From positions 558,001-622,000 of the forward strand of contig NZ_FORA01000001.1 of NCBI RefSeq assembly GCF_900113875.1: DNA of 64,000 nt. The letters run 5' to 3'. The translations under genes and the position numbers were made by a program. The DNA comes from Jannaschia pohangensis. GTDB taxonomy: Bacteria; Pseudomonadota; Alphaproteobacteria; Rhodobacterales; Rhodobacteraceae. Position 1 is the first letter of the stretch; each line of letters begins with the position of its first letter. This document shows, piece by piece, positions 1-8,478 of this stretch. Below the pieces are notes generated by a model. The model was not told the DNA's origin. It searched no databases and was given only the letters and a program-made list of their open reading frames with translations.

Positions 1-99
1 GCGCGCGTCGGCGCGGAGGTCTTCGGCATGGACTACGCCGATTTCGCCGCCGCGACCGAGGCAAATTTCGAACGGCTTTTCTGGAAGACCGTCGCCTGA
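1..99 (+). CDS. TatD-family hydrolase, C-terminal fragment
   Basis: The frame is open from the first base to a TGA at 97-99, giving 32 residues that end in ANFERLFWKTVA. The pattern TxANFxRLF close to the C-terminus is typical of TatD-type metal-dependent DNases, whose other parts lie outside the window. The preceding residues (MDYADFAAATE) fit the helix that comes before this motif in the family. Only the last helix can be seen, with no metal ligands, so the assignment rests on one short motif. Confidence 0.5.
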   Translation, partial: ARVGAEVFGMDYADFAAATEANFERLFWKTVA

Positions 100-101
100 A
101 G

Positions 102-815
102 TCAGCGGATGCTGTCGCGCGGGAAACTGCGCCCCTCGCGCGCTTCCATCTGGGCGATGCAGGTGCGCAGGCTGCGGTCCGGGCGCTTGCCGGTGCTGTC
201 TTCGCTGACCTCGAGCGAGACGATGCGGTCCAGCCGGAACATCCGGAAATCCTCGCGCAGGCGACACCAGGCCACCAGCGTCCAGGTCTGACCCCAGAAC
301 CACTGGCCCAATGGCTCCACCAGCCGGGTGCTCGGTGTGCCGCCCGCGTCCTGATAGACCAGTGTCACCATTACCGCATCGCGAATGGCCGCATCCAGAA
401 CGTCGATCCGGCCCCGCGCTTCGGTCGCGAGATCCTGCGGTATGGCACCCAGTCGATCCAGCGCCTCCTGCACCACATGGGGGCGCGGCAGGACGGCTTC
501 GATCTTGGTGAGCGCCTCGCGCGCGTTCTGCGCCATCCGTTCACCGCCCCAGGCCGCGACCAGCCGCGCGCCAAGGGCCAGCGCCGTGCTTTCGGCCTCC
601 GAGAACATGAGCGGCGGCAAATCATAGCCGTCGCGCATGAGGTACCCGACCCCGGCCGCACCTTCGATCGGCACGCCCGAGGCCATGAGGTCCGCGATGT
701 CGCGGTAGACGGTGCGCTCGGACACCTCCATCGCCTCGGCCAGCCGCGCCGCCGTCCAGAGCTTGCCATCCCGGAGGGTCTGGACAAGTCGGAACAGACG
801 GTCGGCGCGGCGCAT
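102..815 (-). CDS. YafY-type WYL-domain transcriptional regulator
   Basis: The 237-residue protein begins with a winged helix-turn-helix (residues 1-60, with LAEAMEVSERTVYRDIADL as recognition region). A WYL-type sensor domain follows (about 140-215), containing LVEPLGQWFWGQTWTLVAWC and a late FRLDRI segment. This is the usual two-domain build of YafY/DeoR-like regulators. The gene follows the VOC gene by only 3 nt on the same strand, so the two are probably co-transcribed and the regulator probably controls the pair. The effector is unknown. The palindrome at 1253-1278 is a candidate operator. Confidence 0.85.
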   Translation of the reverse strand: MRRADRLFRLVQTLRDGKLWTAARLAEAMEVSERTVYRDIADLMASGVPIEGAAGVGYLMRDGYDLPPLMFSEAESTALALGARLVAAWGGERMAQNAREALTKIEAVLPRPHVVQEALDRLGAIPQDLATEARGRIDVLDAAIRDAVMVTLVYQDAGGTPSTRLVEPLGQWFWGQTWTLVAWCRLREDFRMFRLDRIVSLEVSEDSTGKRPDRSLRTCIAQMEAREGRSFPRDSIR

Positions 816-818
816 CGC

Positions 819-1190
819 TCAGGCCTGCGCGAAAAGGCTGATGCGGTTGCCGTCGGGGTCGATGACATAGAAGAATTCGCCCGCCGGGATCTTGATCGCC
901 TCGCTGATCACCTGGCCCCCCGCCTTCGTGACCCGCGCCATCGCGGCGGGCAGATCGTCCTTCACCATCAGGCTCACCGCCGGGCCGCGTCCGTCTCCGG
1001 CGGTCGGCCCCTCGTAGATGTGGCCCGACACGGCGACGTCGCTGTCATAGGGGAAGACGGCGGTTTCCATCGGGCCCATCTGCTCGGTCAACATCTCGAC
1101 CTGCAGGATTGCCTCATAGAAGGCGCGGCCCTTGGCGAGGTTGCTGACGGGGATTTCGGCCCAAACAACGGCGTTCACGTTCTTGGTCAT
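819..1190 (-). CDS. VOC (glyoxalase/bleomycin-resistance fold) family protein
   Basis: The 123-residue protein has the single-module VOC layout: an N-terminal strand/helix with WAEIPVSNLAKGRAFYEAIL, and a C-terminal half ending in GEFFYVIDPDGNRISLFAQ, where the E and DPDGN motif are typical of the fold. It probably dimerises to form a metal- or ligand-binding site. The substrate cannot be inferred. It is the first gene of a two-gene unit with the WYL regulator, a common pairing in proteobacteria. The start at 1190 opens with MTKNVNAVVWAEIP, close to the usual length. Confidence 0.8.
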   Translation of the reverse strand: MTKNVNAVVWAEIPVSNLAKGRAFYEAILQVEMLTEQMGPMETAVFPYDSDVAVSGHIYEGPTAGDGRGPAVSLMVKDDLPAAMARVTKAGGQVISEAIKIPAGEFFYVIDPDGNRISLFAQA

Positions 1191-1252
1191 GGTTCAGTTC
1201 CTTGTCTGTTTCTGCCCCGGTTGTCGGGGCGACAAGGACTGTCTCGCACAGC

Positions 1253-1278
1253 CCTCCTGACAGCATACTGTCAGGAGG
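1253..1278. promoter_or_regulatory. Perfect 11-bp inverted repeat between ureG and the VOC gene
   Basis: CCTCCTGACAG and CTGTCAGGAGG are exact inverted arms separated by CATA. The element begins 4 nt after the ureG stop and lies about 62 bp upstream of the VOC start. It may be the operator of the VOC/WYL unit, since CTGACAG-N4-CTGTCAG is operator-like. It could equally form a 3' hairpin on the ureG transcript. No T-run follows it on the minus strand, which weakens a pure terminator reading. Confidence 0.5.
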
Positions 1279-1281
1279 ATG

Positions 1282-1914
1282 TCAGGGTTGGTCGCTTTTC
1301 TCCAGCCCGCCTTCGCGGCGGATGAAATCGACGATCTCCGCCACTCCGGTCCCGTGCCGCAGGGCCGCCATGACGAAGGGCCGCGCGCCCCGCGCGACGG
1401 CCAGATCGCCGCGCGCCATGCCCAGATCGACGCCGACATGGGGGGCAAGGTCGGTCTTGTTCAGGATCAGAAGGTCCGACCGCGTCACCCCCGGCCCGCG
1501 CTTGCGCGGTATGTCCTGCCCGGCGGCGGTGTCGATCACATAGAGCGTCAGGTCCGCTAGTTCCGGGCTGAAGGTCGCGGCCAGATTGTCGCCCCCACTC
1601 TCGATCAGGATCACGTCCAGATCGGGGTGCGCGGCGTTCAGGTCGGCAATGGCGGCCAGGTTGATCGACGCATCCTCGCGGATCGCGGTATGCGGACAGC
1701 CCCCCGTCTCGACCCCGCGGATCCGATCCAGCGGCAGGACCTGCGCCCGCATCAGGAACTCCGCATCCTCGCGCGTGTAGATGTCGTTGGTGATGACCGC
1801 GACCGACAAGTCACGGGACAATTCGCGCGCCAGATGTTCCGTCAACGTCGTCTTGCCCGCGCCCACCGGACCACCGATCCCGACGCGCAAGGGGCCGTTA
1901 GGACTGTGCGCCAT
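1282..1914 (-). CDS. ureG: Urease accessory GTPase UreG
   Basis: This SIMIBI-class GTPase delivers nickel to urease together with UreE, UreF and UreD in the cytoplasm. The 210-residue product has a P-loop GGPVGAGKT (14-22), the metal-binding CPH motif (73-75) within [11 protein letters not shown], an ESGGDNL segment and the guanine-specifying NKTD. Length is normal for the family. The ATG at 1914 is preferred because GAAGGGGAAG precedes it; a TTG 15 nt upstream would add MKGKT. The start overlaps the end of the preceding CMD-fold gene (stop at 1898). It is the last gene of the urease locus. Confidence 0.96.
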   Translation of the reverse strand: MAHSPNGPLRVGIGGPVGAGKTTLTEHLARELSRDLSVAVITNDIYTREDAEFLMRAQVLPLDRIRGVETGGCPHTAIREDASINLAAIADLNAAHPDLDVILIESGGDNLAATFSPELADLTLYVIDTAAGQDIPRKRGPGVTRSDLLILNKTDLAPHVGVDLGMARGDLAVARGARPFVMAALRHGTGVAEIVDFIRREGGLEKSDQP

Positions 1915-2284
1915 TGTCTTCCCCTTCAAACACTTCCAGCGCGGCGTTCAGCGCATTGATCGCCGCCGGAAACCCGCCATAGAGCGACATCTGCCAGATC
2001 GTCTCGGCGATTTCCGTCCGGCTCAGCCCGGCCTTCAGCCCGCCGGCGATATTCACCTTCAACTGCGGGCGCGTCTGGCCGCCAAGGGCCGTCAGGGCGG
2101 CAATCGTCGCGATATATCGGTCGCGCAGCGGCAGGCCGGGCCGGGCGTATTGGCGACCATATGCGAAATCGACCACCCCTTCGGCCATGCCCGGCAACAG
2201 GTGGCCGTAGCGGGCATCCAGGGCCGCCTCCATCCCCGGGTTCAGCTCTTCGGACAGGGCCTTGCCTTGGTCATAGCTGCTCAT
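1898..2284 (-). CDS. Carboxymuconolactone decarboxylase (CMD)-fold protein
   Basis: The 128-residue helical protein matches the CMD/AhpD-like fold: [31 protein letters not shown] followed by [20 protein letters not shown]. The CxxC or cysteine-histidine pair of AhpD-type peroxidases is missing, and I see no cysteine at all. A redox role is therefore unlikely, and a gamma-carboxymuconolactone decarboxylase-like or purely structural role is left open. The gene sits between ureF and ureG, overlapping each by a few bases, so it is co-translated with the urease accessory genes. Confidence 0.82.
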   Translation of the reverse strand: MSSYDQGKALSEELNPGMEAALDARYGHLLPGMAEGVVDFAYGRQYARPGLPLRDRYIATIAALTALGGQTRPQLKVNIAGGLKAGLSRTEIAETIWQMSLYGGFPAAINALNAALEVFEGEDNGAQS

Positions 2285-2904
2285 GTGCGGAAAATCCTCG
2301 GTTGCAGGGTTTCGTGACGCATCGCGTCCAGATCGGCCATCAGGGCCGCGCCGCCGGGCGGGTCGGTGTCTGTCCGGGCGGCGACCTCTGCGATGACCGG
2401 ATGCAGGGCGCGCAACACGGTCTGCGCCTCGGTCTGGCCCAGAGGCAGGAAGCGCGTGGCCGCCGACACCAACTGACCCGCGAACCCCTGAAGATAGAGC
2501 ATGGCGACCACATCCGCCGCCATCCCCCGCGCGCGCAGGCCCAGGGCGACAGGGAGCGGCAGGTCGGGGATCGGCGGCTCGCCCATGCCGGTGGTGACGG
2601 TGGCGAAGGCCGCGCCCTGATCGCGGGTTTCCTGCCAGCGTTCGGCGCATCCCGCACGTGCCTGCAAGACCTCGGCCACCTCGCCTGGATCGTCCCCGCC
2701 CATCACCGCGCGGATCGCCCAGACATCCAGCGGACCGGCCCCGAAGCGCAGCACATGGGACGCCCAGTCCTGCACGTCCCTTGCACCCGCCACCCGGCCC
2801 GAGGCCATCGCCGTCTCCAGCCCATGGGAATAGGCATAGCCCGACACCGGGAAGGCGGGTGACAGCCATTGCGTCAGCCGCAGAAGATCAGCCGTCATGG
2901 CCAT
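2281..2904 (-). CDS. ureF: Urease accessory protein UreF
   Basis: UreF acts with UreD and UreG as the activation complex on apo-urease. The all-helical product (about 207 residues) opens with [22 protein letters not shown] and YAYSHGLE, the most conserved UreF signature, and continues with [21 protein letters not shown] near residue 150. I took the ATG at 2904. The ATG at 2898 is equally possible, and both overlap the ureE end at 2888. The 3' end overlaps the CMD-fold gene by 4 nt. Confidence 0.92.
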   Translation of the reverse strand: MAMTADLLRLTQWLSPAFPVSGYAYSHGLETAMASGRVAGARDVQDWASHVLRFGAGPLDVWAIRAVMGGDDPGEVAEVLQARAGCAERWQETRDQGAAFATVTTGMGEPPIPDLPLPVALGLRARGMAADVVAMLYLQGFAGQLVSAATRFLPLGQTEAQTVLRALHPVIAEVAARTDTDPPGGAALMADLDAMRHETLQPRIFRT

Positions 2905-3325
2905 GATCGTGCCCCATCGTGCGCCCGTGACCATAGGCGCCGCCCTCGGGGTGGAAGGGCCGGACGTCCTCGGTCACCTCGGCCTTCAACCCTTCCAGCA
3001 TGCCGCGCAGCACATGGTCGGCGCGGATCACCAGCGTGTCGCCGTCGATCTGGCAGGGGGTGTGCCGGTTGCCGATGTGCCAGGCCAGACGCGGCAGGTC
3101 GCCCCGGATGACCAGCACCGGCTCGGCCGCCGCCTCAAGCGCGATCTCCGTCCCGTCCTCCAGCCGCAGCCCGGCGATCCGGCTCAGATCGGTCAACTCC
3201 GGCAGGTCCAGCATCACGGCGCGTCCCCCTTCGGTCATCAGCCGTTTGCGCCGCACCAGACGCGCATCATAGTCGAGGCGGATCACGTCCGTCGCGTGGT
3301 GCAGGTGGTCCAGAAGAGCGATCAT
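2888..3325 (-). CDS. ureE: Urease accessory nickel chaperone UreE
   Basis: The 145-residue protein has the UreE N-terminal domain (LTEGGRAVMLDLPE-like segment, residues 30-45) and the metal-binding C-terminal domain with RLAWHIGNRHTPCQI (about 79-93), which carries the conserved interface histidines. The tail [13 protein letters not shown] is histidine-rich, as in classical nickel-storing UreE. It overlaps the preceding exported-protein gene by an ATGA junction at 3322-3325 and runs into ureF, so translation is coupled. Confidence 0.94.
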   Translation of the reverse strand: MIALLDHLHHATDVIRLDYDARLVRRKRLMTEGGRAVMLDLPELTDLSRIAGLRLEDGTEIALEAAAEPVLVIRGDLPRLAWHIGNRHTPCQIDGDTLVIRADHVLRGMLEGLKAEVTEDVRPFHPEGGAYGHGRTMGHDHGHDG

Positions 3326-3930
3326 CGCAGGGCCTCGATTTCCGTGACTTCGAAATAGTCGAGCGGCTGTCCCGCATCGCCCAATCCATAAACATTGGCG
3401 AACCCGAGGTCCGGGTAGTACCGCAGAAGCTCGATCGATTGCGACGCGGCGGTACCATCATTGCGGGTCAGTTTGATGTCGATGGCCGAATAGGTGCAAC
3501 CGCCGATTTTGACGTCCTGCGCCGGGCCGCCGACATAGGTTTCCAGCAGCAGGTCGATGCTGCCGTCGAAAGCCTCGCTCACCGGGATCGTCACGTCCAT
3601 TCCGGCTTCGGGCGCGGGAAGATCGCCGGGGGACATGTTGTAATCCAAGGATAATACGTTGGTTTCCTTGCCGCCCACGAAGTCCGCACTGCGCAGAAGA
3701 TAAAGCCCCCGGCCCGAAATCTCGCGCGCCGGATAATCCGGCCCCACGATCGTCTCGACCCGATCCGCATCAAGTCTGCGCATCGTCTCGACCGACCCGT
3801 CCGCATAGGTCAGCACGATGCCCTTCGCCAGATCCGCCGCCACCGGGCATGAGTCCTGCGCCGACGCAGGCAACGCATGGGCCGACGCCAGGGTCATGGC
3901 CACCAGCCCGGCCCTTAACGAATTCTTCAC
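3322..3930 (-). CDS. Exported protein of unknown function upstream of ureE
   Basis: The 202-residue product starts at a GTG (3928-3930) preceded by GGAGG seven bases upstream. A Sec signal peptide follows (KNSLRAGLVAMTLASAHALPASAQ, cleavage after ASA about residue 23). The mature part contains two cysteines (SCPVAADL and GGCTYSAI) and is otherwise acidic beta-type sequence, with no motif I recognise. The longer frame from 4125 was rejected because it lacks a signal sequence and covers the opposite-strand gene. The stop overlaps the ureE start (ATGA), tying it to the urease operon. A periplasmic role is inferred only from the signal peptide. Confidence 0.75.
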   Translation of the reverse strand: MKNSLRAGLVAMTLASAHALPASAQDSCPVAADLAKGIVLTYADGSVETMRRLDADRVETIVGPDYPAREISGRGLYLLRSADFVGGKETNVLSLDYNMSPGDLPAPEAGMDVTIPVSEAFDGSIDLLLETYVGGPAQDVKIGGCTYSAIDIKLTRNDGTAASQSIELLRYYPDLGFANVYGLGDAGQPLDYFEVTEIEALR

Positions 3931-3954
3931 GTTTCGACCTCCATAGTGGTTCGC

Positions 3955-4146
3955 ATGAAACATGCCAATCCGCGCCCCGCGCCCGCCGAAACCCTCGCCC
4001 AACTGTCGCGGGTTCAGGCCCGTATCGACGATCTTCAGTCCGAAGCTGCGCGCCTGCGGGCGCAGCTTTTGGCCTCCAGCGATGACATGCCGCTCCATCC
4101 CGGGGCCCTGTCGCGCACCGCCCAATCGCCGCAGCCGCGCGGCTGA
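3955..4146 (+). CDS. Small coiled-coil protein of unknown function
   Basis: A 63-residue frame starts at ATG 3955 and is convergent with the gene at 4153-4575. Residues 10-45 (AETLAQLSRVQARIDDLQSE and following) form a clear amphipathic heptad helix, and the tail is proline-rich. A GTG at 3946 would add three residues. No good ribosome site is visible. The helix resembles the N-terminus of the 87-residue protein at 4667-4930, so the two may be distant paralogues. Function unknown, and the gene itself is only moderately sure. Confidence 0.45.
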   Translation: MKHANPRPAPAETLAQLSRVQARIDDLQSEAARLRAQLLASSDDMPLHPGALSRTAQSPQPRG

Positions 4147-4152
4147 TCGGGG

Positions 4153-4575
4153 TCAGGCGTCCAGTTCCGCCATCAACATCGTCTCCATCTGACGCGGCTC
4201 GATCAGCGCGCCCGGCATCTCGGAGCGGCGCAGGAACAACTGCCCCGGCGCGACCAGCCGTTCGACGCCGTCGGTCGAGGCATCCAGCGCAAAGGTCGTG
4301 CCTTCCTCGGTCGGCACCCGCACCCAGGACCAGCCAGGGTTCGACAGGCGCAAAGCCTCGCCCCAGACCATGCCGAGGGCAAAGATCTCTTCCGGGCCAT
4401 AGTCCTTGACGAAATCCTGCGCCATCAACCCGTCGAGCAGCCCCATGATCGCCGGGGCATCGCTCAGGTCCGCCGCAGGCTCCACATGGCCGGCCGTCCA
4501 TTCGATCCAGCCATCCAGCATGGCGCGGTCTTCGGCGGTGATCGGGTCGGGGGTGGTCTGCGGGGTCTCGGTCAT
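4153..4575 (-). CDS. Acidic protein of unknown function in the urease locus
   Basis: The 140-residue product begins at ATG 4575, chosen because GAGGAG lies 9 nt upstream. The longer frame from 4635 would include the promoter region. It is a soluble acidic protein with FVKDYGPEEIFALGMVWGEA (about 76-95) and WSWVRVPTEEGTTFALDAS, which looks like a small alpha/beta fold. I do not recognise the family. It lies between ureC and ureE on the same strand but is flanked by two small plus-strand genes, so it probably has its own promoter in 4576-4666. Confidence 0.7.
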   Translation of the reverse strand: MTETPQTTPDPITAEDRAMLDGWIEWTAGHVEPAADLSDAPAIMGLLDGLMAQDFVKDYGPEEIFALGMVWGEALRLSNPGWSWVRVPTEEGTTFALDASTDGVERLVAPGQLFLRRSEMPGALIEPRQMETMLMAELDA

Positions 4576-4666
4576 GAAAGGGCGCTCCTCAAAATTCAAT
4601 TGAAGGAACCGCGAAACCCGAGAGGCGTCAACCAACCGTTTACCATTTCATGCTTGGATCAAATGC

Positions 4667-4930
4667 ATGAGCCTGTCCGACCCCATCAACGATATTGCCC
4701 GCCTGCACGCGCTCCGGCGGTTGATGGCCTCCTTGCGGACAGAAGAGGCGGAGCTGCGCGCACGCCTGATGACCCTTGGTGATGGGGATCATGGCGGAAA
4801 CGGCATTCGCATTCGCATCGCTACGCAAGTTCGCCGCCAGCTTGACCAATCCGCCATTCCGCCGGAAATCCTGGCGAGGCCGGACGTCTGGCAGGAAATT
4901 CGTTCGCGCGCCGTCCGATTGCTGCCCTGA
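4667..4930 (+). CDS. Small protein of unknown function with N-terminal coiled coil
   Basis: The 87-residue frame starts at 4667 and is divergent from the gene at 4575. Residues 8-40 (NDIARLHALRRLMASLRTEE, then AELRARLMTL) form a strong helix. The second half (IRIRIATQVRRQLDQSAIPPEI, LARPDVWQEIRSRAVRLLP) looks like a compact helical domain. The stop lies 13 nt before the end of ureC, in convergent orientation. I recognise no family. It shares its helix pattern with the 63-residue protein at 3955-4146. Confidence 0.6.
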   Translation: MSLSDPINDIARLHALRRLMASLRTEEAELRARLMTLGDGDHGGNGIRIRIATQVRRQLDQSAIPPEILARPDVWQEIRSRAVRLLP

Positions 4931-4943
4931 AGGGCCGCCCCCC

Positions 4944-6653
4944 TCAAAACAGGAAATACCGCTGCGCCATGGGCAGCTCACTGGCCGGTTCACAGGTCAG
5001 GAGTTCGCCGTTCGCCCGCACCTCATAGGTCTCGGGGTTCACTTCAACTTCGGGCGTCAAGTCGTTCAGAACCATGTCTTTCTTGCCGATGCCCCGCGTC
5101 CCCCGCACCGCCACCAGGTCCTTGGCCAGCCCAAGCTGCGCGCCAAGGCCCGCATTCAACGCCGCGCCCGACGCAAAGATCACCGCCCCCCGTTCGACTG
5201 CCCGCCCGTAAGACCCCCACATGGGCCGCGAATAGACGGGCTGCGGTGTCGGGATCGACGCATTGGGGTCTCCCATCTGCGCCATGGCGATGGTGCCGCC
5301 GATCAGCACCATCTCGGGCTTCACACCAAAGAAGGCGGGCGACCATAGGCAGAGATCGGCGCGCTTGCCCACCTCGATCGACCCGATTTCCTGGGACATC
5401 CCGTGGGCGATGGCCGGATTGATGGTGTATTTCGCGATGTACCGCCGGACGCGCAGGTTGTCGTTGTCCCCCGTCTCCTCCGCCAGCCGCCCGCGCTGTT
5501 TCTTCATCTTGTCGGCGGTTTGCCAGGTGCGGATGATCACTTCGCCAACCCGGCCCATGGCCTGACTGTCGGAGGCGATGATCGAAAACGCCCCCATGTC
5601 GTGCAGGATATCCTCGGCGGCAATCGTCTCCTTGCGGATGCGGCTTTCGGCAAAGGCCACGTCTTCGGGGATGGCGCGATCCAGGTGGTGACAGACCATC
5701 AGCATGTCCAGATGCTCTTCCAGCGTGTTGACCGTATAGGGCCGCGTCGGGTTCGTGGACGACGGGATCACATGCTCCAGCCCGCAGACCTTGATGATGT
5801 CGGGCGCATGGCCGCCGCCGGCCCCTTCGGTGTGAAAGGCGTGGATCGTGCGGCCCTTCATGGCGGCCACGGTATTCTCGACAAAGCCGCTTTCGTTCAA
5901 CGTGTCGGTGTGGATCATCACCTGCACGTCCATCTCGTCCGCCACGCTCAGGCAGGTGTCGATGGCCTGGGGCGTCGTGCCCCAATCCTCGTGCAATTTC
6001 AACGCGCAGGCGCCCGCCGCCACCATCTCGCGGAGCGGCTCGGGGCGCGACGCATTGCCCTTGCCCGACAGGGCCAGATTGACCGGAAAGGCATCCATCG
6101 CCTGCAACATCCGCCCGATGTGCCAGGGCCCCGGCGTGCAGGTCGTGGCCAGCGTCCCATGCGCGGGCCCGGTGCCGCCGCCAAGGAAAGTGGTGACGCC
6201 CGAATGCAGCCCGTCCTCCATCTGCTGCGGACAGATGAAGTGGATATGGCTGTCAAAGCCGCCGGCCGTCAGAATCCGCCCCTCGCCCGCGATGATCTCG
6301 GTCCCGGGCCCGATGACCAGCGTCACGGCGGGCTGCGTGTCGGGATTGCCCGCCTTGCCGATGCCCGCGATCCGCCCGTCACGCAGACCCACGTCGGCCT
6401 TGTAGATGCCGGTATGGTCCACGATCAGCGCATTGGTGATGACGGTATCCATCGACCCTTCGGCGCGGGTGCGCTGCGACTGGCCCATGCCGTCGCGGAT
6501 GACCTTGCCGCCGCCGAACTTCACTTCTTCGCCATAGGTCGTGTGGTCCCGCTCCACCTCGATGATGAGGTCGGTATCGGCGAGGCGCACCCGGTCGCCC
6601 GTGGTGGGGCCATACATGTCGGCATAGGATCGGCGGGAAATCGGGGTGGGCAT
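4944..6653 (-). CDS. ureC: Urease alpha subunit UreC
   Basis: This is the catalytic subunit of the nickel enzyme that hydrolyses urea to ammonia and carbamate. All active-site residues are present in the 569-residue product: H136 and H138 (FDSHIHF), carbamylated K219 (ALKLHEDWG), H248 and H274 (HTEGAGGGH), flap C321/H322/H323 (MVCHHLD) and D362. The numbering is about 2 above the Klebsiella enzyme. The start at 6653 ([16 protein letters not shown]) is preceded by GGAG. The gene is split from ureAB by three non-urease genes (6782-8478), which is unusual because ureA, ureB and ureC are normally adjacent or nearly so. Confidence 0.98.
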   Translation of the reverse strand: MPTPISRRSYADMYGPTTGDRVRLADTDLIIEVERDHTTYGEEVKFGGGKVIRDGMGQSQRTRAEGSMDTVITNALIVDHTGIYKADVGLRDGRIAGIGKAGNPDTQPAVTLVIGPGTEIIAGEGRILTAGGFDSHIHFICPQQMEDGLHSGVTTFLGGGTGPAHGTLATTCTPGPWHIGRMLQAMDAFPVNLALSGKGNASRPEPLREMVAAGACALKLHEDWGTTPQAIDTCLSVADEMDVQVMIHTDTLNESGFVENTVAAMKGRTIHAFHTEGAGGGHAPDIIKVCGLEHVIPSSTNPTRPYTVNTLEEHLDMLMVCHHLDRAIPEDVAFAESRIRKETIAAEDILHDMGAFSIIASDSQAMGRVGEVIIRTWQTADKMKKQRGRLAEETGDNDNLRVRRYIAKYTINPAIAHGMSQEIGSIEVGKRADLCLWSPAFFGVKPEMVLIGGTIAMAQMGDPNASIPTPQPVYSRPMWGSYGRAVERGAVIFASGAALNAGLGAQLGLAKDLVAVRGTRGIGKKDMVLNDLTPEVEVNPETYEVRANGELLTCEPASELPMAQRYFLF

Positions 6654-6781
6654 CGGCGGGCTCCGGTACGTGACGCGCCTCAACACTCGCGAGGGGACCG
6701 GGCGATGTCAAACCGCCGCGGGCCGGATCGCCCCCGAAACCAGTGGGTTGCCCAAGAAAGAAGCAGACAGTAGATCGCCGG

Positions 6782-7273
6782 TCAGGGGCCCACGACGGAA
6801 ACGCCCCGCGCACGAAGCGCTTCTGCCAGGGCTTTCGGCGGCGGTCCGAACGGTGGTTTCAGGATATGCGCGGCCCTCGGGGCATCCCTCGTGAAGAGGA
6901 AGACCGCCTCGCCATAGGCATCGATCCGATGTTCCGCCCGGTCGATATCCTCGAACCGGAAAGACGGCTCCACGCAGGGTGACGCCTCGCCACACAAAAA
7001 GATGCCGTTCCGGTCGATCCGGCTGCGGAAAATCTCGTCGCGCGGCGACGACAGGGCAAGAAACAAGCCCAACAGGCCGTATGTCAGAAAGGCGGTCGGC
7101 AGAAGCGCGCTTTGCCAATTCAGGACGTCGAAGCGGTAAAGGCCCGTGAACATCACGAGGCCGATTCCGACCCAGAGAAGCGCGATCAGACACACCTGGG
7201 TCGGAAAACCCGGCTTCACCGACCACGTCAGGCCGCCCGACGCATCCCGCGTCTCGACCGTCAGAAGGCTCAT
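6782..7273 (-). CDS. Two-helix membrane protein of unknown function
   Basis: The 163-residue product has two adjacent transmembrane segments (about 24-46, QVCLIALLWVGIGLVMFTGLY; and 54-76, ALLPTAFLTYGLLGLFLALS). They are followed by a cytoplasmic domain with one CGEASPC pair and a segment resembling a small PH-like fold (FRFEDIDRAEHRIDAYGEAVFLF). I recognise no family. Its ATG (7273) overlaps the stop of the upstream cyclase gene as ATGA, so translation is coupled. It is the last of the three genes between ureB and ureC. Confidence 0.75.
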   Translation of the reverse strand: MSLLTVETRDASGGLTWSVKPGFPTQVCLIALLWVGIGLVMFTGLYRFDVLNWQSALLPTAFLTYGLLGLFLALSSPRDEIFRSRIDRNGIFLCGEASPCVEPSFRFEDIDRAEHRIDAYGEAVFLFTRDAPRAAHILKPPFGPPPKALAEALRARGVSVVGP

Positions 7274-8088
7274 ATCAGCGCGAAGATTCGCGCAGGCCCG
7301 CCCGTGCCGCCCCGGTGCTTGGGCGCGCCGACGATCAGCGTGGCCCCGGCGGCGGGCACCTGGTCCAGCCCGGCCAGATTCTCGATCCCGTAGCGTCCCT
7401 CGGGCAGCCAGGCGTAATGCGACGCGAAATCCGCCGATGGGCCGTGGTCCAGCGACAGGGTGTCGACCGCAATGGACGAGGCCGAAGTCCGCTCCAGCAG
7501 GAAGGCGACCGCCTCGGGGTGAAAGCCCGGAAAATGCAGGACACCCGCATCGTCCGCCCCGCGGTAGGCCGCGGTATTCACCTTGTCGGCCCACCCCGAC
7601 ATCATCGCCACACAGGCCCGGTCGGGAATATCGTCATTGTCCCGGATCCACGATTCCAGATCGTCGGGCGTGACCTGCGCATCGGGGTCGGCGGCGGCCT
7701 TGGCGCGGATATCCACCACGCAGAGCGGCACGATCAGGTTCCCGATCTCGATTTCGTCCACCGACCTGCCATCGGCGCTGAAATGCAGCGGCGCGTCGAT
7801 GTGAGTGCCCGTGTGTTCGTTGATCGTCAGGTTCAGCAGGTTGAAACCGTTCTCGGCAAAATTGAACAACGCCTCTGCGCCATATCCCGGCTCACCGAAG
7901 AAGGTCGGGAAATTCTCGGACAGGGTATGCGTCATGTCACGGATCGACCCATGTCCATCGGCCAGCGCCGCCGTCCCGGTTACCGTCGCGGCCACGCCAG
8001 CCACCCCGGCGGCCAGCCCGCCGCGAAACAGGTCGCGACGACTCAGCATACGGTCCTTGACGGCATTCATCACACAGATATCGCACAT
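7270..8088 (-). CDS. Tat-exported cyclase-family (kynurenine formamidase-like) metalloenzyme
   Basis: The 272-residue product carries the metal-binding signature HTGTHIDAPLHF (about residues 93-104) of the cyclase/KynB superfamily of zinc or manganese amidohydrolases. A second set of family residues lies near DTLSLDHGPSADFASH. It opens with MCDICVMNAVKDRMLSRRDLFRGG, so a twin-arginine motif (SRRDLF) and a hydrophobic stretch ending in ALADG follow a short N-terminal CxxC. Export after folding is therefore expected. The start at 8088 has AGGAG about 8 nt upstream. The substrate is unknown, but the hydrolytic amidase chemistry of the family would fit a nitrogen-scavenging locus. Confidence 0.85.
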   Translation of the reverse strand: MCDICVMNAVKDRMLSRRDLFRGGLAAGVAGVAATVTGTAALADGHGSIRDMTHTLSENFPTFFGEPGYGAEALFNFAENGFNLLNLTINEHTGTHIDAPLHFSADGRSVDEIEIGNLIVPLCVVDIRAKAAADPDAQVTPDDLESWIRDNDDIPDRACVAMMSGWADKVNTAAYRGADDAGVLHFPGFHPEAVAFLLERTSASSIAVDTLSLDHGPSADFASHYAWLPEGRYGIENLAGLDQVPAAGATLIVGAPKHRGGTGGPARIFALI

Positions 8089-8184
8089 CTCATCTCTCCT
8101 GATCCGGGGCCACACCCAATTCTCAGGCTGGCGGGCCGAGCCGCTGCCTGTCAATGAAAACCGAAGTTTGGCGCGCCCGATGCC

Positions 8185-8478
8185 TCAGGCGGCGGTCTTG
8201 CGCCTGGTCAGCCGCTTCGAGTTGGCCCGCGTCGTCCGCCCGATGGGCGTCAGCGCCATGCCGTAGACCTGCGCCGGGGTTTTCCCCGCCATCAGCGCGC
8301 CAATGGCAGCAAGGCCCGACTGGGCGAAGGCGGTCTGCTTTTCGGTGACCATGCGCATGTTTTCATCCGCATCGGGGCGCAGCACGCCAGCCATGCCGAG
8401 CATCCGCATCGACATCACCGACTGCGCCTCGACCAGCATCTGAGCGGTGCGCAATTGCAGACGGAAGAGTTCCATCAT
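8185..8478 (-). CDS. Phasin-like small helical protein in urease operon
   Basis: The 97-residue product ([20 protein letters not shown] and following) is almost wholly amphipathic helix rich in Met, Gln and Ala. It ends in a basic [14 protein letters not shown] tail. The pattern resembles phasin-type granule-surface proteins and a family of about 100-residue proteins in Rhodobacterales that databases sometimes label antifreeze protein. That similarity is remembered, not computed. The ATG codons at 8478 and 8475 overlap the ureB stop, so it is co-translated with ureB. Its function in a urease operon is unknown. Confidence 0.75.
   Translation of the reverse strand: MMELFRLQLRTAQMLVEAQSVMSMRMLGMAGVLRPDADENMRMVTEKQTAFAQSGLAAIGALMAGKTPAQVYGMALTPIGRTTRANSKRLTRRKTAA

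Noticed and set aside
3931-4125. Longer N-terminus for the exported protein upstream of ureE
   Set aside because: The signal peptide begins at the GTG 3928-3930 with its own ribosome site; the extension lacks a start signal and overlaps a plus-strand gene.
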